Shown: positions 7,545-10,944 of the stretch, piece after piece
How positions within the stretch are numbered: position 1 is the stretch's first letter
Layout of the letters: each line of letters begins with the position of its first letter
Assembly: GCA_963596015.1 (NCBI GenBank)
Contig: CAVBJS010000073.1
Span: 1-10,944, forward strand
DNA from: CAG-791 sp963596015
GTDB taxonomy: Bacteria; Bacillota; Clostridia; Lachnospirales; Lachnospiraceae
Direction: 5' to 3'
DNA: 10,944 nucleotides
Program-made: the position numbers and the translations under genes
The notes under the pieces: generated by a model
What the model saw: only the letters and a program-made list of their open reading frames with translations
Told to the model about the DNA's origin: nothing
Databases searched by the model: none

Positions 7545-7572
7545 GCATGGATGACGTAAACGTCATCCATGC
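7545..7572. repeat. 13-bp perfect palindrome abutting the first
   Basis: GCATGGATGACGT (7545-7557) and its exact reverse complement (7560-7572) are separated only by AA. In RNA the two or three innermost pairs would open to form a loop. It begins on the base right after the 16-bp palindrome, so the two hairpins stack in tandem. No T-run follows. Confidence 0.75.
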
Positions 7573-7583
7573 GTGATCGTATC

Positions 7584-7691
7584 GAAGAATTTGCCTGCGC
7601 CAGATTCGTTACGGTTCAGTCCCCGCCGCCTGGCTGGGGGCTGAACTGTAGCCTAAATTCTTCTCATGGTGTTGCAGTAAGCTGCAGCACC
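7584..7691 (+). ncRNA. Candidate structured RNA leader of argR
   Basis: GAAGAATTT (7584-7592) pairs with AAATTCTTC (7655-7663), enclosing a 14-pair stem (7611-7624 with 7636-7649) that includes two G-U pairs. A further stem, GGTGTTGCAG (7668-7677) with CTGCAGCACC (7682-7691), contains one U-G pair and ends directly at the argR ribosome site AAAGAAAGG (7692-7700). All three non-Watson-Crick pairs are allowed in + strand RNA but would be A-C mismatches on the other strand, which favours a transcribed + strand structure. It does not match a riboswitch class I recognise. It could be a 5' leader controlling argR or a mobile structured repeat; function is unproven. Confidence 0.4.
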
Positions 7692-7705
7692 AAAGAAAGG
7701 TAAAC

Positions 7706-8158
7706 ATGAAAAAAAACCGCCATGAAAAAATCATAGAGATCATCGGACAGCGTGAGATCGAGACCCAGGAAGAACTGGCCAGGGCACTGCGGGAGTCCGG
7801 TTACGAGGTGACCCAGGCCACTGTTTCCAGAGATATCAGAGAGCTGAAGCTAACCAAGATGCAGATCGGCAACGGCCGCCAGAAATATGTGATCATGCGG
7901 GGGCATGATGCCCAACTGTCGGATAAGTATATCCGGGTGCTGCGGGATGCTTTTGTATCCATGGATCAGGCCCAGAATATCATTGTGATGAAGACCGTAT
8001 CCGGTATGGCTATGGCAGTGGCCGCAGCCCTGGATGCCCTGCACATTCCGCAGATCGTAGGATGTATCGCGGGAGACGATACCATCATGATGGCCATCCG
8101 CACCAGCGAGGATGCGGTCCTTGTCATGAAGCAACTGCATGAAATGATCGCCCAGTGA
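7706..8158 (+). CDS. argR: Arginine repressor ArgR
   Basis: A 150-residue regulator (ArgR/AhrC family) that, with L-arginine bound, forms hexamers controlling arginine synthesis and catabolism genes. The N-terminal winged helix runs from about 1 to 70, with the recognition segment QATVSRDIRELKL (37-49). The C-terminal domain (about 75-150) mediates trimer and hexamer assembly and binds arginine: NIIVMKTVSGMAMAVAAALDAL, then IVGCIAGDDTIMM, in which the GDD (123-125) carries the acidic pair that contacts arginine in characterised members. The ATG lies 5 bases after AAAGAAAGG. In Firmicutes argR often sits between nadK and recN, as here. The hairpin-rich leader suggests its expression may be uncoupled from nadK. 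No clear ARG box was seen upstream. Confidence 0.96.
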   Translation: MKKNRHEKIIEIIGQREIETQEELARALRESGYEVTQATVSRDIRELKLTKMQIGNGRQKYVIMRGHDAQLSDKYIRVLRDAFVSMDQAQNIIVMKTVSGMAMAVAAALDALHIPQIVGCIAGDDTIMMAIRTSEDAVLVMKQLHEMIAQ

Positions 8159-8162
8159 GATG

Positions 8163-8295
8163 GTAACTGTGAGACCAAGCGGCAGGGTGGCGGAGTGTGT
8201 CCGAGTGCAGCAGGCCCACGAATGGAGCCGAGAGGCGTCCTGCACTCGGACACTGACCACAGAACCCACCGCCTGACTAGTGGCTGCACAGTAAC
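8163..8295 (+). ncRNA. Long foldback filling the argR-recN gap (candidate structured RNA)
   Basis: Nearly the whole 157-base gap folds on itself. The base is GTAACTGTG (8163-8171) with CACAGTAAC (8287-8295), 8 of 9 paired, then CCA/TGG (8175-8177 with 8281-8283). The middle is CAG plus GCGG (8183-8193) with CCGC plus CTG (8269-8275). The core is a perfect 14-bp stem, GTGTCCGAGTGCAG (8197-8210) with 8240-8253. A 29-base apical part has a possible GCC/GGC pairing. The structure ends four bases before the recN ribosome site. It may be a cis-acting RNA, a processed small RNA or a palindromic insertion. No T-run follows, so simple termination is unlikely. Confidence 0.45.
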
Positions 8296-8315
8296 GATAA
8301 AGGAGGGAACAGCCC

Positions 8316-10022
8316 ATGCTGCTGAGCCTGCATGTAAAAAATCTGGCATTGATCGAAGAAGAGGAAGTCACCTTTACCGACGGTTTAAATATCCTGACCG
8401 GCGAAACCGGTGCAGGTAAGTCCTTTATCATCGGTTCTGTAAATCTGGCGCTGGGCGCCAAGGCGGATGCGGGACTGATCCGGGAGGGGACGGACTGTGC
8501 CCTGATCGAGCTGGTCTTTCGACTGGATAATGAGCAGCAAAGGCAGATGCTTGCCCAGAAGGGATTAAAGCCGGAAGAGGACGATACCATTTTAGTGAAG
8601 AGGCGTATCAGTCAAGGCCGCAGCGTATGTACCGTGGCAGGGGAGACTGTGACCGCCAGAGAAATGCGGGAGATCGCCGAGCATCTGATGGATCTTTACG
8701 GACAGAGAGAAAATCAGACGCTGCTGCGCCGTGACCGGCAGCTGAAGGTGGTAGATGAGTATGCCGGTACAAAAGCACAGCGGTGTAAAGAAGAACTTCG
8801 AAAGATATATCAGCAATACCGCACAGATCTGGAGGAATGGGAAAATCAAGGGCTGGATGAGAAAACCAGACGCCGGGAAGAGGAGTTGCTGCGCTTCGAA
8901 GTAAAGGAACTGGAGGAAGCCCAGGTAAAGCCAGGAGAGATGCAGGCACTGGAAGAGGAATACCGCCGGCTTTCTTCTTTTCAGAAGCTGCAGGAAGCGG
9001 CAGAGACAGCCAGAAATTATACGGCGGGAGAAGAAGACGGTGCCGCCGGCCGGATCGAGAGAGGCTGCAGAGAGCTTAGAAGGATGGCAGGGTGCGATAC
9101 GACACTGGACGGACTTCTGGCACAGTTGGAAGAGATCGACAGCCTCCTGTCTGATTTTACCAGAGGATTGTCGGCTTACGCCGATGGCCTGACCTTTGAT
9201 CCCGCCGCCTTTGCCCAGACAGAGGAGCGATTAAACTTGCTGAATCACCTGCAGGATAAATACGGGCAGGGGGAGGAAGCACTGAAAAAGGCCCTGGAAG
9301 AGAAAAGCCGACGTTTAGAAGAGTTGGGAGATTACGAGATGCATCGCCAGGCGCTGCAGGTACGTCTGCAGGAAGAAAAAGAGCATTTAATTTCCATTTG
9401 TGCCTCCCTGTCAGAGCTGCGAAAGAATGCGGCGGCCGATCTGGCGGCAAAGATGCAAAGTGCCCTGCTCTCTCTTAATTTTAATCAGGTGGCTTTTGAG
9501 ATACAGATCACGCCGGATCCGGATAAGCCCGGCCCGGGTGGCTACGACCAGGTGGCTTTTATGATCTCCATGAATCCCGGAGAGCCGCTGCGGCCCCTGG
9601 ATCAGATCGCCAGCGGCGGTGAGCTTTCCCGTATCATGTTGGGCTTAAAGACGGTATTCGCCGGCAAGGATGAGGTATATACCTTTATCTTTGATGAGAT
9701 CGACAGCGGCATCAGCGGGCAGACAGCCTGGATGGTGGCCAAAAAGCTGGGGATCCTGGCAGAGCATCACCAGATTCTTTGCATCACCCATCTGCCCCAG
9801 ATCGCAGCTATGGGAGACAGCCATTTCCGGATCGCAAAGGAGACCAAATACGGCAGGACCTATACCCACATCGCACAGCTTGATGAGGAAGAAAGCTGTC
9901 AGGAACTGGCCAGACTCTTAGGGGGAGCCCAGATCACCAAGGCGGTGACAGACAATGCCAGAGAGATGAAGGCACAGGCTGCAGCAGTGCGAAAAGGCAC
10001 CGGGAAAGGAAGCACGGAATGA
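8316..10022 (+). CDS. recN: DNA repair protein RecN
   Basis: An SMC-like ATPase that gathers to double-strand breaks early in recombinational repair. At 568 residues it has the family's usual length. The N-terminal ATPase half starts LHVKNLALIEEEEVTF, followed by the Walker A motif GETGAGKS (29-36) and GQRENQTLL (129-137). A charged, mostly helical coiled-coil region extends over about residues 150-370. The C-terminal half carries the ABC signature ASGGELSRIMLGLK (about 430-443), Walker B FIFDEIDSGISG (about 456-467) and ITHLPQIAAMGD (about 489-500). The start is firm: AAAGGAGGG (8299-8307) sits 8 bases ahead of the ATG, the strongest ribosome site in the window, suggesting efficient independent initiation. 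Its stop overlaps the next start (ATGA). Confidence 0.97.
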   Translation: MLLSLHVKNLALIEEEEVTFTDGLNILTGETGAGKSFIIGSVNLALGAKADAGLIREGTDCALIELVFRLDNEQQRQMLAQKGLKPEEDDTILVKRRISQGRSVCTVAGETVTAREMREIAEHLMDLYGQRENQTLLRRDRQLKVVDEYAGTKAQRCKEELRKIYQQYRTDLEEWENQGLDEKTRRREEELLRFEVKELEEAQVKPGEMQALEEEYRRLSSFQKLQEAAETARNYTAGEEDGAAGRIERGCRELRRMAGCDTTLDGLLAQLEEIDSLLSDFTRGLSAYADGLTFDPAAFAQTEERLNLLNHLQDKYGQGEEALKKALEEKSRRLEELGDYEMHRQALQVRLQEEKEHLISICASLSELRKNAAADLAAKMQSALLSLNFNQVAFEIQITPDPDKPGPGGYDQVAFMISMNPGEPLRPLDQIASGGELSRIMLGLKTVFAGKDEVYTFIFDEIDSGISGQTAWMVAKKLGILAEHHQILCITHLPQIAAMGDSHFRIAKETKYGRTYTHIAQLDEEESCQELARLLGGAQITKAVTDNAREMKAQAAAVRKGTGKGSTE

Positions 10023-10720
10023 AACCTGAAATGGAAAAGACGCAAGAGAAGCTGGATCATATCCTGCAGCAGCTGGATTATGTGAAGGTACAGGATATTC
10101 CGGGCATTGATCTGTATATGGATCAGGTGACCACCTTTATGGAAGACCACCTGAAACAGACCGCCAGACATCCGGAGACGGATAAGATCCTGACCAAGAC
10201 CATGATCAACAATTATGCCAAGAGTGATTTGCTGCTGCCTCCGGTAAAGAAGAAATATAACAAGGATCACATGCTGCTGCTTTTGTGGATCTATTATCTA
10301 AAGAGTTTTCTTTCCATCGGAGATATCCAGCAGATCTTAGGACCTGTGAAGGAGCATTTCACACAGGAGGGCCGGGAGCTGGCCCTGCAGGCACAGAAAA
10401 AGAAAAAGCCGGATAAGAATCAGGACAGGACCCCCCAGACTTCCGAGAAAGAAGGGGAGACGGGGGCACCGGACTATACCCTGTCCCAGGTCTATGAGGG
10501 CGTGATGAAGGATATTTCTCTGCAGATGGACAGGATCCGGGAAGAAGTAAAGCGACAGGTAAAGACAGCGGGAGAGTCTTTTCAGGATGCACCGGAGAAG
10601 GAACAGGCCCTGCTGCAGCGCTTTGATCTGATCTGTGAGATGAGCGCGGAGGTCTATATCAAAAAAATGCTTATCGAGCAGCTGGTGGACGAGTTGTGTC
10701 AGGAGACGGACGAGCAGTAA
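10019..10720 (+). CDS. DUF1836 domain-containing protein
   Basis: A 233-residue protein whose function is not known. Residues about 26-115 match the DUF1836 pattern: IPGIDLYMDQVTTFM, KILTKTMINNYAKSDLL, PPVKKKYNKDHMLLLLWIYYLKSFLSIGDIQQIL. The predicted helices and the TKTMINNY/KKKY pattern resemble a winged-helix DNA-binding region of MerR type; that is inference. A lysine-rich, low-complexity linker (about 123-150: QKKKKPDKNQDRTPQTSEKEGE) leads to a helical C-terminal part. No signal peptide or clear membrane helix is visible. Its ATG overlaps the recN stop (ATGA), with AAAGGA about 10 bases ahead, so the two are translationally coupled. It occupies the position after recN where spoIVB is often found. 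Confidence 0.85.
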   Translation: MKPEMEKTQEKLDHILQQLDYVKVQDIPGIDLYMDQVTTFMEDHLKQTARHPETDKILTKTMINNYAKSDLLLPPVKKKYNKDHMLLLLWIYYLKSFLSIGDIQQILGPVKEHFTQEGRELALQAQKKKKPDKNQDRTPQTSEKEGETGAPDYTLSQVYEGVMKDISLQMDRIREEVKRQVKTAGESFQDAPEKEQALLQRFDLICEMSAEVYIKKMLIEQLVDELCQETDEQ

Positions 10721-10740
10721 TGGTTACTGTTTCGCTGTCG

Positions 10741-10803
10741 TTATAGTTTACGGAGAAAACGCACCTCCTTTTGGCGCAGACGTCTCCAGTGGTTGAACTA
10801 TAA
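10741..10803. repeat. Foldback with TTATAGTT/AACTATAA ends after the last gene
   Basis: TTATAGTT (10741-10748) pairs perfectly with AACTATAA (10796-10803). Inside, GGAGA (10752-10756) pairs with TCTCC near 10782-10787. Seven Ts follow at 10807-10813, so it might act as a weak terminator for the operon, although the closing stem is AT-rich and the T-run starts three bases late. The loop contains CACCTCCTTT (10762-10771), identical to the anti-Shine-Dalgarno end of bacterial 16S rRNA. Alternatively it is a small foldback element with matched ends. I cannot decide between these. Confidence 0.4.
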
Positions 10804-10856
10804 TGATTTTTTTACAGCTTACGGAGATCCGGATCGATAGAAGAATGCACAACGTA

Positions 10857-10938
10857 ATGCACCGGGGCGCGGCAGAATGGCTCGCATCCTTGCACTGCGC
10901 GCCAGTTTTGCATGATCTGCATCGAAGCCGCAGGATGG
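10857..10938 (+). repeat. Dispersed intergenic repeat, copy 2
   Basis: This is the inverted partner of the copy at 37-116. GCAGA (10872-10876) pairs with TCTGC (10916-10920), matching the position of the longer stem in copy 1. A GGCGCG/CGCGCC pairing is also possible here and is weaker in copy 1. A frame open from ATG 10803 to the window end (MIFLQLTEIRIDRR and onward) crosses the repeat, but it lacks a ribosome site and the frame is not shared with copy 1, so I do not call it a gene. The element may continue past the window. Confidence 0.6.
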
Positions 10939-10944
10939 TATCGG

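Noticed and set aside
7507..7572. CRISPR or tandem repeat array
   Set aside because: The two palindromes differ in sequence, and there are no regularly spaced repeats or cas genes.
7850..8590. Long - strand open frame across argR, the gap and recN
   Set aside because: It is antisense to two secure genes, its translation is low-complexity and Ser-rich, and it has no family resemblance.
10799..10804. Perfect TATAAT as a promoter for a gene past the window end
   Set aside because: No -35 box at 16-18 bases and no extended TG; it falls on the end of the AACTATAA arm of the foldback. Left as possible but unsupported.
10803..10944. Open frame from ATG to window end as a partial gene
   Set aside because: It lacks a ribosome site, crosses the dispersed repeat, and the frame is disrupted by single-base gaps in the other copy.

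Overview
The window is one long, co-oriented housekeeping operon on the + strand. The likely source is a Firmicute of class Clostridia, most likely Lachnospiraceae. This rests on the gene order (asp23, nusB, xseA, xseB, ispA, dxs, tlyA, nadK, argR, recN), on family-level resemblance of the proteins, on the AGGAGG-type ribosome sites and on the DUF1836 gene that follows recN. All assignments are by reading motifs; no database search was run.

Layout. Bases 1-306 are non-coding: a degenerate dispersed repeat, a small hairpin, a candidate extended -10 promoter and a dyad around it. Bases 307-2740 hold asp23 (envelope/alkaline-shock-type protein), nusB (rRNA antitermination) and xseA/xseB (both subunits of exonuclease VII), packed with overlaps or gaps of a few bases. 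Bases 2897-5741 hold ispA and dxs, which make isoprenoid precursors. Bases 5847-7503 hold tlyA (S4-domain RNA 2'-O-methyltransferase type) and nadK. A 202-base gap packed with hairpins precedes argR (7706-8158). A second, 157-base gap filled by one long foldback precedes recN (8316-10022). recN overlaps a DUF1836 protein gene (10019-10720). The last 224 bases are non-coding: a foldback with TTATAGTT/AACTATAA ends, then a second copy of the dispersed repeat in inverted orientation.

How the genes fit together. This is the conserved Firmicute cluster linking isoprenoid supply (Dxs, IspA), RNA maturation (NusB, TlyA), NADP supply (NadK), DNA repair (ExoVII, RecN) and arginine control (ArgR). The sporulation genes that often border it (spoIIIA upstream; spoIVB and spo0A after recN) are not seen here. 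Instead the operon lies between two inverted copies of one repeat.

No new protein system is evident. The unexplained signal is in the non-coding DNA: structured leaders before argR and recN, with G-U pairs in the argR leader suggesting RNA read on the + strand; a short recurring word, TTACNGTTCAG or close variants, found in four intergenic regions; and the inverted repeat pair flanking the operon.
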